From assembly GCA_037139195.1 (NCBI GenBank), contig JBAXGW010000058.1:1-26898 (forward strand): 26,898 bases of DNA, written 5' to 3'. The notes beneath the pieces were generated by a model, which had not been told where the DNA came from, ran no database searches, and saw nothing but the letters and a program-made list of their open reading frames with translations. Made by a program: the position numbers and the translations under genes. Positions 15,758 through 25,100 of this stretch are shown here, piece after piece (within the stretch, counting starts at the first letter, position 1; every line of letters begins with the position of its first letter). This stretch comes from JBAXGW01 sp037139195 (GTDB lineage Bacteria > Bacteroidota > Bacteroidia > Bacteroidales > JAHJDW01).

Positions 15758-18484
15758 ATGAAAAAAAGCTTGAAAATTTCGCTTCGTATTTTATTAGCAA
15801 TCATTGCATTGTTAATATTGTCAATCATTCTTATTCCATTAATGTTTAAAGATCAAATAAAAAATAAAGTTTTGGAAGAGGCTAATAAAAATTTAAATGC
15901 AAAAGTGGCAATTGCTGATTTTGGTTTATCGCTTTTTAGAAGCTTCCCCGATTTTAGTTTAACACTTAACAATATGTATATTGCTGGTGTGGATGATTTT
16001 TCGAAAGATACTTTAATTAAAGCGGAAAAAATATACGTTCGTATAGATTTAATGAGTGTTTTCAAAGGCGAAAAATATGAAGTAGAAGCTATTGAATTGA
16101 AAAATGCAAATCTTAAATTTAAAGTTTTAAAAAGTGGAAAAGCAAATTGGGATATTGCAAAAGCTTCTGCTGATACTACGAAAAAAGCAGCTCCTGAAAA
16201 AGCTTCATCGTTCAAAGTAGGTTTGCAAAAATTGGTTTTAGAAAACGTGAATGTTGATTATTCTGATGCTTCGCTAGGTTTTGCTATGAATATGAATGGT
16301 TTGAATCATACATTAACTGGAGATTTAACTGAAAAATACACGACTTTAAGAACAAAAACGCTTGCTGCTAAAGCAACAATGTCATACGGTGGAGTTTCGT
16401 ATTTGAAAGATGCGCAAATTGATATGGTTGCTGATATTGAATTTGATATGGAAAAATTCAAATTTATTTTCAAAGAAAATGAATTGAAAATTAATGATTT
16501 AACTTTTGGTGCAGATGGATTTTTTACCATGATGGATAATGGGTATGATATGGATTTAAAATTCAAAGTGAAAAAGGCTGAATTTAAAAGCTTCTTATCT
16601 TTAATTCCAGGTGCATTTACAAAAGATTTTGAAAATATTCAAACTTCTGGAAATCTGCAATTTGATGGATTTGTTAAAGGTCAATATACCGAAACGAAAA
16701 TGCCAGCTTTTGCTTTAAACTTGAAAATTGACAATGCACGTTTTAAATATCCTGATTTACCAAAATCGGTTGAGAATATTAATATTGACACTAAAATCAA
16801 CAATTCAGATGGAAATCCAGATAAAACGGTTATTGATATTCGTAAATTCCATTTCGAAATGGGTGGAAATCCAATGGATATTACAATGCACGTAGCTACA
16901 CCTGTTTCTGATCCTGCAATAAAAGGGACAATTAAGGGTAGGATGGATTTAGCAAGCGTTAAGGATTTTTATCCTTTAACCGAAGGCGATAAATTATCAG
17001 GAATTTTCACTGCAAATCTTTCTTTAAACGGCAAAATGTCTTCAATTGAAAAAGAAAAATACGAAGAGTTTGAAGCTAAAGGAACATTGGAAGTAAAAGC
17101 GTTAGATTATGTTAGTAAAGATATGCCTAAAGGTGCAAAAATCAATGAGTTATTATTGAATTTTTCTCCAAAATTTGTTTCTCTTGATAAATTCAGTGCT
17201 AAAGTAAATAGTTCCGATTTCAACGCAAATGGAAGATTGGATAATTTCTTAGGGTATTTTTTAAGAAATGAAATGCTTAAAGGTTCATTTAATTTAACAT
17301 CTAACTTGATTAATGTTGATGAATTTATGGGCGAAGAAACAACAACAAGTACTTCTGATACAGCATCTGCTCCAATGTCGGTTGTTGAAGTTCCTGGTAA
17401 TATTGATTTTACAATGACAACCAAAATCGCAAAACTGATTTATGATAAAATGGATATTACAAATGTTGAAGGTTCTTTGAAAGTTGCTGATAAAACAGTT
17501 GATTTAAGCAATATGAAAATGAATTTGCTTGATGGCTCTATGATTATGAGTGGAAAATATGCTACTAAAACAGATAATCCTTATGTTGACTTTATTTTAG
17601 ATATGCAAAATATTGATGTTAAAAAATCATGCGATGCATTTGAAATCATTAAAACGTATGCTCCAATAGCAGCAAAATGTGTTGGCAAAGTGAGTATGAA
17701 AATTGATTTTGATACTTATCTAGACAATACAATGATGCCAAACTATAAAACATTAAATGGATTTGGAAGTTTGAAAACTAGCAACATTGCTTTTAAGGGA
17801 ATTAATACGTTTGATAAAATTGCTACAGTTACTAAAATGGATAAATTCAAAAATTTAGAATTTAAAGATTTGAATTTAGCATTTGAATTTAAAAATGGAA
17901 GAATTGAATTGAAACCTTTCGATTTGAAAATCGATCAAATGACAGGTAAAATGCAAGGTTATAGTTCATTTGATCAAAGCATTAATTATGTGATGGATAT
18001 GATAATTCCTACAAAAGTAATGGGTGCTCAAACTATGGCTTTTGCAAATTCTTTAGTTGGCGAAGTAAATAAAAAAGCAGGTACAAATGCAAGTGTTGGT
18101 GATAAGCTAGATTTGCAAGTATTAATAACCGGAACTGTTACTGATCCTCAAATAAAAACAGGTATAAAAGGACAAATGAATGATGCTGTTGATGATTTGA
18201 AAAATAAAGCAAAAGAAGAAGCTGATAAATTGAAAGCCGAAGCCGAAGCAAAAGCTAGGGCAGAAGCTGATAAATTAAAAGCCGAAGCAGAAGCAAGAGT
18301 AAAAGCGGAAACCGATAAACTTAAATCAGAGGCAGATAAAGCAAAAGCTGATGCAGAAGCAAAAGTAAAAGCTGCTGCCGATAAAGCAAAAGCAGACGCC
18401 GAGGCAGCTAAGAAAAAAGCCGAAGAAGATGCTAAAAAGAAAGCTAAAGATGCTATAAATAAAAATAATCCTTTTAAGAAATAA
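15758..18484 (+). CDS. AsmA-like envelope protein with a charged coiled tail
   Basis: The 908-residue protein has an N-terminal membrane anchor (about residues 8-30) and then a long beta-rich region with the AsmA pattern: NKNLNAKVAIADFGLSLFRS and PDFSLTLNNMYIAG at the start, and a late conserved block around MQGYSSFDQSINYVMDM. AsmA/YhdP relatives are thought to move lipids between inner and outer membranes. From about residue 816 the sequence changes to a roughly 90-residue tail of Ala, Lys, Glu and Asp with repeating units such as ADKLKAEAEAK, predicted to be a long charged helix or coiled coil. A candidate promoter lies upstream and a hairpin terminator downstream, so it is probably a single-gene unit. 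Confidence 0.88.
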   Translation: MKKSLKISLRILLAIIALLILSIILIPLMFKDQIKNKVLEEANKNLNAKVAIADFGLSLFRSFPDFSLTLNNMYIAGVDDFSKDTLIKAEKIYVRIDLMSVFKGEKYEVEAIELKNANLKFKVLKSGKANWDIAKASADTTKKAAPEKASSFKVGLQKLVLENVNVDYSDASLGFAMNMNGLNHTLTGDLTEKYTTLRTKTLAAKATMSYGGVSYLKDAQIDMVADIEFDMEKFKFIFKENELKINDLTFGADGFFTMMDNGYDMDLKFKVKKAEFKSFLSLIPGAFTKDFENIQTSGNLQFDGFVKGQYTETKMPAFALNLKIDNARFKYPDLPKSVENINIDTKINNSDGNPDKTVIDIRKFHFEMGGNPMDITMHVATPVSDPAIKGTIKGRMDLASVKDFYPLTEGDKLSGIFTANLSLNGKMSSIEKEKYEEFEAKGTLEVKALDYVSKDMPKGAKINELLLNFSPKFVSLDKFSAKVNSSDFNANGRLDNFLGYFLRNEMLKGSFNLTSNLINVDEFMGEETTTSTSDTASAPMSVVEVPGNIDFTMTTKIAKLIYDKMDITNVEGSLKVADKTVDLSNMKMNLLDGSMIMSGKYATKTDNPYVDFILDMQNIDVKKSCDAFEIIKTYAPIAAKCVGKVSMKIDFDTYLDNTMMPNYKTLNGFGSLKTSNIAFKGINTFDKIATVTKMDKFKNLEFKDLNLAFEFKNGRIELKPFDLKIDQMTGKMQGYSSFDQSINYVMDMIIPTKVMGAQTMAFANSLVGEVNKKAGTNASVGDKLDLQVLITGTVTDPQIKTGIKGQMNDAVDDLKNKAKEEADKLKAEAEAKARAEADKLKAEAEARVKAETDKLKSEADKAKADAEAKVKAAADKAKADAEAAKKKAEEDAKKKAKDAINKNNPFKK
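18203..18454 (+). repeat. Degenerate Ala/Lys/Glu repeat tract in the AsmA-like gene
   Basis: The DNA encodes repeated units around ADKLKAEAEAK and ADKAKADAEAK, with the same codons recurring (GAAGCAAAAG, GCTGATAAA). The repeats are imperfect and in frame, so copy number could change by slippage or recombination without breaking the protein. Confidence 0.7.
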
Positions 18485-18505
18485 ATAAGATTTTTTTATA
18501 TTTTT

Positions 18506-18536
18506 AACCTCTGGGGTTTCGTAAACCTCAGAGGTT
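18506..18536 (+). terminator. Hairpin after the AsmA-like gene
   Basis: Two 14-base arms (18506-18519 and 18523-18536) pair with a single G-U pair and a 3-nt CGT loop. The core is ACCTCTG and CAGAGGT. A weak T-rich stretch follows on plus (TATTATTT). It lies 22 bp after the stop and 33 bp before bioA, so it can end the asmA message. Elements with this CCTCTGAGGTTT core recur in many Bacteroidota sequences as I recall, so it may also be a dispersed repeat. Confidence 0.65.
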
Positions 18537-18569
18537 TATTATTTAAAGACATTTTTTAATATATAAATT

Positions 18570-19835
18570 ATGACACTCAAAGAAAAAGACACACAATATA
18601 TTTGGCATCCATATACACAAATGCAATTAAATCCAAATGTAATTCCAATTGTGAAAGGCGAGGGGGCGCATCTTTTTGATGAAGATGGAAACAGATACAT
18701 TGATGCAGTTTCTTCGTGGTGGGTTAGTATACACGGACATGCCAACAAATACATTGCAGATAGAGTTTATCAGCAGCTTTTGCAATTAGAACAAGTTATT
18801 TTTGCTGGTTTTACTCATCCTTCAGCTGTAGAGTTGGCAGAGCGACTATTAAAACATCTGCCTGAAAATCAAAAGAAAGTATTTTTTAGTGATAATGGAT
18901 CTACAGCTGTTGAAGTTGCAATGAAAATGGCGTTTCAGTATTTTCATAATCAAGGAATTGAACGAAAAAAAATCATAGCATTTAAAGACGCTTATCATGG
19001 CGATACTTTTGGAGCAATGTCAGCAAGCGGAAGAAGTATTTTCACAGCTCCTTTTACACCTTTTTTGTTTGATGTTGTACATATTGATGTTCCAACAAAA
19101 GACAAGGAAGGTGATGTAGTAAAAGAATTTGTTAAATTAATTGAGAAAGAAGATGTTGCAGCGTTTATATTCGAGCCTTTAATTTTGGGTGCTGGCGGAA
19201 TGATGATGTATGAAAAATCGGTATTAGATAAAATGCTGATGTATGCAAAAGCTGCAGGAGTAATAACGATTGCAGATGAAGTAATGACTGGTTTTGGTCG
19301 TACTGGGCGTATGTTTGCAAGCGACCATTTGGAAGTAAAACCCGATATTATGTGTTTGTCGAAAGGTTTAACTGGCGGAACATTGCCAATGGGCTTAACT
19401 ACTTGTGCTAATTTTATTTACGATGCCTTTTTATCCGACGAAAAAAGTAAAGCATTATTTCATGGACATTCTTTTACTGGAAGTCCTGTAGGTTGTGCTG
19501 CTGCTTTGGCTAGTTTAGATTTAGTGGAAAAATTAGAGTTTTACGAAAATATTAAGCGCATAGAGTCTGCTTTGCACGTATTTGCTGCATCGCTTTTCGG
19601 GAATAAAAAGATTTTTGATATTCGACATAAAGGAATAGTTTTAGCAATCGACATAAAAACATCTGAATCAACTGGTTATTTAAATTCATCGCAACAAGAA
19701 ATAGTTAATTTCTTTTTGCAAAGAAAAATAATTCTTCGACCACTTGGCAATGTTTTATATCTGATGCCTCCAACCGTTATTTCTGATGAGGATTTAAATT
19801 TGGTATTTGATGCAATTAGAGAGTTTTTGAAATAA
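18570..19835 (+). CDS. bioA: Adenosylmethionine-8-amino-7-oxononanoate aminotransferase
   Basis: BioA transfers an amino group from S-adenosylmethionine to 7-keto-8-aminopelargonate to give DAPA in biotin synthesis, using PLP. The 421-residue protein has WHPYTQM near the start, SSWWVSIHGH (residues 48-57), YHGDTFGAMS (142-151), DEVMTGFGRTGRMFA with Asp236, and the PLP lysine Lys265 in CLSKGLTGGTLPMG. The WHPYTQM and SSWW motifs separate BioA from other class III aminotransferases. It starts shortly after a hairpin and ends 17 bp from the convergent rlmF. No other bio genes are nearby. Confidence 0.95.
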   Translation: MTLKEKDTQYIWHPYTQMQLNPNVIPIVKGEGAHLFDEDGNRYIDAVSSWWVSIHGHANKYIADRVYQQLLQLEQVIFAGFTHPSAVELAERLLKHLPENQKKVFFSDNGSTAVEVAMKMAFQYFHNQGIERKKIIAFKDAYHGDTFGAMSASGRSIFTAPFTPFLFDVVHIDVPTKDKEGDVVKEFVKLIEKEDVAAFIFEPLILGAGGMMMYEKSVLDKMLMYAKAAGVITIADEVMTGFGRTGRMFASDHLEVKPDIMCLSKGLTGGTLPMGLTTCANFIYDAFLSDEKSKALFHGHSFTGSPVGCAAALASLDLVEKLEFYENIKRIESALHVFAASLFGNKKIFDIRHKGIVLAIDIKTSESTGYLNSSQQEIVNFFLQRKIILRPLGNVLYLMPPTVISDEDLNLVFDAIREFLK

Positions 19836-19852
19836 GTTAGAATTTCCTTCAA

Positions 19853-20815
19853 TTATTTCCATTTACTCTCAATCCAATTTCTTTGTTGTTCATTGTTCAA
19901 AAACGACCAAGCAACAATGCGACTAACTTTGTTTCCTTGGCCCATTATTAGCGTTTTTATTTCAGATACTTCTATGTTTTCTAATAATGAATAAACACTT
20001 TTTAAACTCGATTGTTTAGATACCAAAGTAGAAAACCAAAGTACCGAATTTGCAAATTGCCTGCTCTCTAAAATCATTCTTTCAATAAATTTTTCTTCCC
20101 CGCCTTCGTACCATAGTTCATTGTTTTTTCCTCCAAAGTTGAGAGAAGGGGAATTTATTTTTTTTTGATTTAAATTTCGCAATTTTCGAATATTAACTGA
20201 TTCGGCTTCTGCTAATGACGAATGAAAAGGAGGATTGCAAATACTTAAATCAAAATATTCCTTTTCATTGATAATTCCTTTGAAAATATTTTCAGCGTTT
20301 GATTGCTGACGAATTTCAATATTATCTTTTAAAATGGGGTTGTTTTTAATTATTGATTTAGCCGATTCAACTGAAATGGCATCAATGTCAGATCCTACAA
20401 AAAACCAGCTGTATTCTCTGTTTCCAATAATTGGGTAAACACAATTCGCTCCAACTCCAATATCTAAACATTTTATTATATTGCCAGTAGGAATTTTATT
20501 GCTGTTTATTGCAAGCAAATCTGCGCAGTAATGAATATAATCTGCTCTTCCTGGAATTGGTGGGCATAAATAATTATCAGGAATATTCCAATGTTCTATT
20601 TCGTAGAATTGGTTTAATAAAGCTTTGTTTAGTGTTTTAACGGCTTGCGGATTGAAGAAATCTATAGATTCATCATTGTATTGATTGATACTAACAAATT
20701 CAGCTAATTCAGGACATTTTTCTGTTAACTGTTTGAAATCATATCGTTCACGATGTTTGTTGCGTGGGTGTAGCTCTGTTTTTTCTTTAGGGTGTTCTTT
20801 CTTAATTTTCGACAT
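19853..20815 (-). CDS. rlmF: 23S rRNA (adenine1618-N6)-methyltransferase
   Basis: RlmF adds a methyl group from S-adenosylmethionine to N6 of A1618 in 23S rRNA. The 320-residue protein has the family opening LHPRNKHRERYDF (residues 15-27), CPPIPGRADYIHY (84-96), the SAM-binding LDIGVGANCVYPI (117-129) and the N6-adenine catalytic NPPF (194-197). The basic N-terminus probably contacts rRNA. It follows the single receiver gene by 35 bp on the same strand and could share its message, although an rRNA methyltransferase has no evident tie to signalling. Confidence 0.93.
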   Translation of the reverse strand: MSKIKKEHPKEKTELHPRNKHRERYDFKQLTEKCPELAEFVSINQYNDESIDFFNPQAVKTLNKALLNQFYEIEHWNIPDNYLCPPIPGRADYIHYCADLLAINSNKIPTGNIIKCLDIGVGANCVYPIIGNREYSWFFVGSDIDAISVESAKSIIKNNPILKDNIEIRQQSNAENIFKGIINEKEYFDLSICNPPFHSSLAEAESVNIRKLRNLNQKKINSPSLNFGGKNNELWYEGGEEKFIERMILESRQFANSVLWFSTLVSKQSSLKSVYSLLENIEVSEIKTLIMGQGNKVSRIVAWSFLNNEQQRNWIESKWK

Positions 20816-20850
20816 TCAAAGGAGGATAACTATAAATGAAATATGATAAG

Positions 20851-21210
20851 TTAATGGTTTTCTAATGATGCTAGAAAATCAGTGATGTTTTTAACATTAA
20901 CAGGTTTTAATAAAATATAGTCAAAGCCAGAATTTTTCATTTTTAATTCATATTCATTAGAGTTGTGTGAAGAGATAGCAGCAATTGGGATTTTCAATTT
21001 TAAAACATTCTTTATATAAGAAGCTGTTTCTAATCCGTTTAGTTTTGGCATTTCTATATCTAAAATTGCAGTATCAGCAATATTTTCGGATAGATAATCA
21101 ATTACTTCTTGTCCATTATTGCACTTTACGCATGTGTGACCTAAGCTTTCAATTATTTTAGAAATAAATATTATATTGAAAAACATATCATCAGCTACAA
21201 TGATTCTCAT
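20851..21210 (-). CDS. Single-domain response regulator (receiver only)
   Basis: The 119-residue protein is one receiver domain with the acidic pair Asp7-Asp8, phosphoacceptor Asp51 in AILDIEMPK, Ser80/Ser81 at the switch position and Lys102 in LLKPV. It has no output domain, so it must pass phosphate on or act by protein contact, as CheY or Spo0F do. It lies 81 bp after the receiver-HPt gene in the same direction, which makes the HPt domain of either neighbour a likely phosphate donor. Confidence 0.9.
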   Translation of the reverse strand: MRIIVADDMFFNIIFISKIIESLGHTCVKCNNGQEVIDYLSENIADTAILDIEMPKLNGLETASYIKNVLKLKIPIAAISSHNSNEYELKMKNSGFDYILLKPVNVKNITDFLASLENH

Positions 21211-21291
21211 TTTTGAATATTGTTAAAAGATTAAATAGAGTTTTATTAAACTTTATTCTACTATTATTGAAAATATAAAAGGATGAAAGTT

Positions 21292-22083
21292 TTAAGAATT
21301 GACGGCAATTTCTTCTTTGATTAAATGCAACTCTTCCTCAATCAGTTTAATAAGCTTTAAATTTTCCTCATTTGTATTATCTTCCAAGTGAGCTAACTCG
21401 GAAGCATATTCTGCAAGTATATTAAAACTAGAATCTAATGCAATACCTTTTATTGAATGTGCATTGAACCGAACAGCATCCAAATATTTTGCTTCGTATG
21501 CTTTACTTAAAATTTGTATGTTTTCGGGTAACGTAACTAATGCCATATTAATCATTTTATTATACAAATCAATATTTTGCATTACACGTTCCATCATTTG
21601 TTCTTTGTTAAAATGAACAAATGTTTTCATTAAAGAATCATTACCAATTTGCTTATTTTGCAAGCTTAAGTGTTTTATCAAAATATTTTCAAAAGTGCTT
21701 AAAACAATAGGTTTAGTCATAAAATCGTCCATTCCAGATTTCAAGCATTTTTCTTTGTCCCCAATTGCTGTTCCTGCAGTAAGCGCTACTATAGGCGTAT
21801 GTTTGTCAATGCCTGCTTCAATTTCTCTTATTTTTATAGTTGCTTCATAGCCACTCATTACTGGCATTTGAATATCCATAATAATAATATTGGGATTATG
21901 TTTTAAATAGGACTCTACAGCTTCTTTTCCGTCTTTTGCTGTAATTATTATTGAGTTAGGAAATAGATGAGAAACATACGATTCGGCCAAAATCGTATTC
22001 ATAGGGTAATCATCAACAATTAAAACCGTATATTTTCTATGCTTGATGTTTGTTGATAATAGTTTTTCATCTAGTTCTTCCAT
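21292..22083 (-). CDS. Receiver-HPt phosphorelay protein
   Basis: The 263-residue protein has a receiver (acidic Asp24-Asp25, phosphoacceptor Asp70 in IIIMDIQMP, Lys124 in TKPIV) and then an HPt domain with His209 (FNAHSIKG). It is close to the receiver-HPt ending of the hybrid kinase encoded just upstream: VLIVDDYP, MDIQ, DKHT, GMDDF and the linker KQMMERVM/EQMMERVM all line up, about 60% identical over the receiver by my hand count. It probably arose by copying that module. It can accept phosphate from the kinase and hand it to a receiver such as the next gene. Confidence 0.93.
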   Translation of the reverse strand: MEELDEKLLSTNIKHRKYTVLIVDDYPMNTILAESYVSHLFPNSIIITAKDGKEAVESYLKHNPNIIIMDIQMPVMSGYEATIKIREIEAGIDKHTPIVALTAGTAIGDKEKCLKSGMDDFMTKPIVLSTFENILIKHLSLQNKQIGNDSLMKTFVHFNKEQMMERVMQNIDLYNKMINMALVTLPENIQILSKAYEAKYLDAVRFNAHSIKGIALDSSFNILAEYASELAHLEDNTNEENLKLIKLIEEELHLIKEEIAVNS

Positions 22084-22182
22084 ATCAGAATTTTATTTTA
22101 TTTCTATTTTTAATTCAAAAGAGAACGCGAAATTAGTATATTTAAATTATTAATCAAAAAAAACACTTTTAATAATCCAAAA

Positions 22183-25100
22183 TTATTGCTTTACTATTTT
22201 AGTTACAATGTTTAATTCTTTTTCAAGCAAATCAATTAGTGTTATATTTTCTTCAAATGAATTCTCTTTTACATTTTCTAATTGCAAAGCATAATGAGCT
22301 AACAAATTGAAACTAGAACCCGAAGCCACACCTTTGATAGCGTGTGCACAAAATTTTACTATTTCTAATTTGTTATCATTAAATGCTTTTTTTAATTCAA
22401 ATATACTCTCAGGCAATGTTTCTAATGAAATGTTAATCATTTGATTATAAAAATCTACATTATTCATAACTCTTTCCATCATTTGCTTCTTATCAAAATG
22501 AATTATTGAGTTTTCAATTTTATTTTCAGCACTTTTGTCATTTGCTAATGATTTTATTGTTTTCAGATGTTTTATTATTACAGTTTTTAATGCATCTAAA
22601 ACTACTGGTTTAGCAATAAAATCATCCATTCCAGCAATTTTGCATTTCTCTTTTTCGCCTAATAAAGTACCAGCCGATAGTGCAATAATAATAGTGTGTT
22701 TATCTGCGTTCTTTTCAATTTTTCTGATTTCTATCGTCGCTTCAAATCCATTCATAATTGGTATTTGAATATCCATTAGAATAATATCAGGGGAATGTTC
22801 TGAATATAAATCTATAGCTTCTTTGCCATTAATAGCTGTAAAAATTTTAGAGTTGGGGAAGATATCAGAAACATAAGCTTTTGCAAGCATTAGGTTTGTT
22901 GGATAATCATCAACAATTAATACGCTGTAGTTCTTTGCATAAAAAAGGTCAAAATCTGATTTGAAATCTATTTGATTTGAAAATTCTTTAGGAGATTGGT
23001 TGTTTTTATTTTTTTCTGAAGGTAATTTTATTTTGAAAAAGAATCTACTACCTTTTCCTTCTTCGCTTTCAAGTTGAATTTTTGAACCCATTTTCGCAAT
23101 AAGGCTTCTCGATATTGACAAGCCTAATCCAGTTCCCCCGTATTGACGTGTAGTTGAATTGTCGGCTTGTGTAAAGGACTCAAATATTTGTTTGTGTTTA
23201 TTTTCAGGTATGCCAATGCCAGTGTCAGAAACAGAAAAAACAAATTCATTATCTTGATTTTCAAGTTCATTCATTTCTACGTTTATTTGAATTTTGCCTT
23301 TTTCGGTAAACTTAACAGAATTACTTAGTAAATTAATAATTATTTGACGTAATCGAATTGGATCAGCATAAATAAACCGATGTACTGATGGAGAAATATC
23401 AACAATGAGTTTTAGTCCTTTTTCATTTATTTTATATAAAACTACTTCTGATATTTGTTTAATTAATTCGTATATGTCAATTTTCTCAGGGTTTAGTTCT
23501 AGTTTCCCAGCTTCAATTTTCGAAAAATCAAGTATGTCATTAATTAAATCTAATAAAGAGGTTGCAGAATAATTCACCGTTTCCATGTATTTTAGTTGGG
23601 TGGTGGTTAAACTAGTTTTTAGCAGCAAATCGGAAAATCCAATTACTCCGTTTAATGGAGTGCGTATTTCATGACTCATATTAGCAAGAAACTCCGATTT
23701 TGCTTTATTGGCTTTTTCAGCGGATTCTTTAGCTTTTAATTGTGAAAGCCTTAGCCCAATAGTAAAGCAAATCCCTTCGTAAAACTCAATCATATCTAAA
23801 GAGAAATGATTTGCTTCTATTCCATTTAACTGAAGTGTGCCAACAATTTGTTTGTTTTCACGTATTGGAATAATTGCCAATGAAGTATATCCGTTATGCA
23901 TGCATATATTACGTGGTTTATTTCTTGGGTCTTGATCGAGAGGGATTTCAAGAATAGGGCTGGTATTATTGCTCCAAAAGCTGCCTCCTTTAGTGAAAAG
24001 TGAATTATTGTAATCTATTTTTTCGGAAATAACAAGCCCGCATGTGCATTCTAAATTTGGATTTCCAAATTCATCTTTGCAAATTTCGCCACATAAATTA
24101 TGTTCAACTATTGAATTTTCAGTAGCAAGAAAAGCATCTGGAAAACCTTTTTGTGCAAAATAGGGGAAATCTTCGCCTTCCTTAAAACGAATAGCAACAG
24201 CATCAAGCCCCGTTTTTTTGATGACACAATCAATAAAATCATTTAAGCATTCATTAAAATTAAGTTTGTTATTTAATATATTTAATAATTCGTTTGAATG
24301 AAGAAGTTTTGATTCGATTAATTTACGTTTCGTAATATCTCTTTCAATAAACAATATTTCTTTTGGACTTCCAAATTCATTGTATAGTATTGACGAATTC
24401 ACATCAACAAAAAAACTTGTTTTATCATCCTTTATAGCTAAATATTCGGTTATATCTATTTTTAAACCAGAAAATAATTTTAGCATATTATCTTTTAATG
24501 CTTGGTGTGATGATGAATCAATAAACTCATAAACGTTTCGTCCAATAAAATTATGCTTTTGATCTATTGATATACCAAACATAGTTGCTAATGTATCTGA
24601 CATGAATTTCAAGTTTCCATTTAAATCAGATATGCCTATACCATCAGGGGAAGCCGCAATGATAGCTTCGAATGAAGTTTCTTTATTAAATAATTCTGTT
24701 TCAAGTTGTCTTTGCTCTGTAATATCATTCATAAAACCAGTCCAAAGAATTGTTCCATCAACTTGTCTTTGTGGAGATGAAGCGGCTTTTATCCATCTTA
24801 ATCCTTTGTTTGGTAATGTCATTCTAAATTCGCCCGACCAATTAGTGAAATCCTGATTTGCTTTAATACTGGTTTCAATAAAATTAGGTAAATCATCAGG
24901 ATGTATCATTGAAAATACCAAACTGGCATCATTTATAATGTCTTTGGGTAAAATACCGTATATAAGACTGGCATTTTGACTAATATATGGAAATTGGTGG
25001 TTTCCTTCAAAAGAAAAAATAAACTGATAAATAATACCAGGTACTTCGTTCAATAAATTTTGATAAAAAATATCTTTTCTTTTAAGCTCGTTTTCTGCTT

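Noticed and set aside
15853..17424. Open frames on the minus strand inside the AsmA-like gene
   Set aside because: They are antisense to a long, well-supported coding region, have low-complexity hydrophobic/Ser/Lys composition and match no family.
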